A DNA stretch of 64,000 bases, taken from positions 8,333,501-8,397,500 of the forward strand of contig CM063290.1 of the NCBI GenBank assembly GCA_032173965.1. The letters run 5' to 3'. This document shows, one piece after another, positions 62,452-64,000 of this stretch. The DNA comes from Sitta carolinensis (lineage: Eukaryota; Chordata; Aves; Passeriformes; Sittidae). Each line of letters opens with the position of its first letter. Position 1 is the first letter of the stretch. The notes under the pieces were generated by a model, which saw only the letters and a program-made list of their open reading frames with translations, searched no databases and was not told where the DNA came from. Made by a program: the position numbers and the translations under genes.

Positions 62452-64000
62452 GTGAGGGGGTTTTGTTATTATGCAAATGTACCTAATGAGAGATGGAGAG
62501 ATAGAGAATTTGGATTCAGTTCAATGATGGTCTGAGTGGTTCCATTATAATTTGTTGCTATATGCTGCTCAGATTTTCTGCCTTTCCTTTTCCCTTTTCA
62601 GTGCTGTTGCTCTTGTTTGTGGAACTGACTGTATTAGCTCTGCAGGTGGTCTCTGTGGTAGGCTAATGTCACTGATGTACCTGTAGAAGACACGTGCCCT
62701 GTTTTTGGCCCATCCCACCCTCCTTACTTCCCTAGATGTTTCTGTTTCCAGCTTATCTGCTTCTAAAGTGCTGTATTCATGCCTTTGCTCACCAGCCTGG
62801 TGTTTCATCTGAAATTTCTGATGAAGATGGATTTCTGCTGAGATGACAAACCATGAGTGTTAGCATCTGAGCCATGCACATGTGCTGCTTGCACTCACCC
62901 TCCCGCCCACCTCATAGCTGTGGGGGCTGTAACAGCTCAAGCTGTGTCAGCTGCCTGCCTGGTGAATGTGAATTTGTGTGGAGCTGCTTGGTTCCTTGGC
63001 AGTATTGTCTCTGCAGGACTCTGTTTTGTGCATCCTCAGAATGCTTACAGCTTTGCAACTGCAGTGCCTGACTGTTGGTGGCAGTTAAGAGAAAGAAAGC
63101 AAAAAAAAAAAAGTAATGAAGATAACAATCCCCCCCTATTTTGTGACTAAATTTGCGGCAGTGACAATTATAAAACCCCATCTGTTTACTAGTAGGGCAG
63201 AACAGTTTTCAGGTGAGACCACAAAGGAAGAGCCAAACAAAGCCATTCTTAGATGAGCTCTGCACAATGTAACTCTTAAAATCTTCAAGCTCTGAAGAAA
63301 GAGCATTGTTGCTTTGATTGGAGGTGATGGTGATTCTTCATTAGTATTCTCCTTATTTCCTGAGTGTGCTAGGCTTGGGGTATTGGAGATTGTATCTGTT
63401 TGCTTGTGTCTGCTTTTTCTTCCTAGTGCATAATTGAAATCCTCATGGGAGATTTTGTGCTGGTGCCTCAGAATGTGGTTTTGAAGTCTGTTGGCATAGC
63501 TAATGGGTGTTAGTCTGTTCTCAGATGCTGAATTTTCTAACTTTTTTTTTTCAAGTAACAACTCAAACCTTCTACCACCTCTACACTAGCAGAATTATTA
63601 AAAACAGATGTTGCAGATTTCTATTTGTATTAATCCATTTCTATAATTGCAAGAAGCTAAGCACAGGGAATAATAGTGTTAACCTGGAGCTAATTTTCTT
63701 TTCTTTTGCATAAGCCTACATTTTTTGTCATAAATGTTGGTTTTCACTTACCAAATGGATCAGTCATACCTTAGAAATACTTCTCAATAGCAGAATATTG
63801 TTCTTGTCGGGAATTGGTCATAAGAGCTGAATACCAAAGACAGTGCTGTTGGACTAAATCTCATAACTGTTTTGATCAATTTTCTGAGTCTCAGTTTCCA
63901 GCAGCTAAAGCCAGAAGTTACTCCCTTCTCCACCACCCCCACTTCCAGTCCAGTGTTCTCTTCCTTGGTCCCTGTAAAGAACAACAAAAACTAACTCCTT
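62452..64000 (+). other. SENP5: SENP5 intron 5, 5' part
   Basis: No further SENP5 exon was found up to the window end. The sequence holds an A run at about 63101-63112 and a T run at about 63541-63552. A CTGAGTCTCAGTTTCCAGCA stretch at about 63884-63903 could be a very small MIR remnant but is too short to call. Confidence 0.8.

Larger units (their letters stand above)
50840..64000 (+). other. SENP5: SENP5 gene, 5' part (runs off the right end)
   Basis: This is the SUMO/sentrin-specific peptidase 5 gene, a C48-family cysteine protease that removes SUMO (mainly SUMO-2/3) from target proteins. It acts mostly in the nucleolus and, in mitosis, at mitochondria. The window holds a presumed untranslated exon, the large N-terminal exon, and three exons running into the protease domain (through the WLNDQ...MYGE block). 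Exon borders: 50925 (end), 56709-58282, 61384-61489, 61637-61784, 62404-62451. The catalytic His, Asp and Cys, and the stop codon, lie on exons beyond base 64000. SENP3 is the closest paralogue. The LDHPYCKSPLE and VTGDHQET blocks of the N-terminal exon fit SENP5 rather than SENP3. Confidence 0.9.

Noticed and set aside
63884..63903. CTGAGTCTCAGTTTCCAGCA as a MIR remnant
   Set aside because: Only about 20 bases resemble MIR and no flanking blocks follow the MIR order.
1..64000. Endogenous retrovirus, CRISPR array, tRNA or rRNA genes
   Set aside because: I looked for LTR pairs, gag/pol-type frames, regular spacer arrays and tRNA-like folds on both strands and saw none that could be supported.

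Overview
The window looks like nuclear DNA of a bird, or at least a sauropsid. It has intron-rich, mostly non-coding sequence, CpG-island promoters, one CR1 LINE 3' end with the usual avian TTCTGTGA-type terminus, a degraded CR1 piece, and several worn MIR-type SINE relics. There are no operons, ribosome binding sites, CRISPR arrays, intact mobile elements or tRNA/rRNA genes that I can recognise. The species cannot be read from the sequence.

One gene is identified with confidence: SENP5, the SUMO/sentrin-specific protease, on the + strand at the right end. A GC-saturated CpG island (about 50.58-51.15 kb) holds its putative non-coding first exon, with a strong donor at 50925/50926. A large second exon (56709-58282) carries most of the N-terminal half. 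Three short exons (61384-61489, 61637-61784, 62404-62451) carry the linker and the start of the C48 peptidase domain. The remaining catalytic exons lie beyond base 64000. All splice sites I assign are GT-AG and the reading phases join correctly.

The oddest thing in the window is the 5' part of SENP5 exon 2. Sequence resembling the known SENP5 N-terminus is recognisable, but it is split by an in-frame TAG and two changes of reading frame. Everything from about 57345 onward is open and well conserved. Either the assembly carries several errors here, or this lineage has lost the N-terminal coding part and starts translation downstream.

The first 50 kb hold no gene I can recognise. They contain two CpG-rich blocks (about 2.34-2.98 kb and 6.70-6.95 kb), the second with four GATA-type motifs just to its left. 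They also contain the repeat relics, several simple A/C-rich tracts, short perfect tandem duplications and one unassigned exon-like segment (36930-37076). A diverged 90-bp tandem duplication sits directly upstream of the SENP5 CpG island. I found no convincing new biological system; the findings list what deserves checking.
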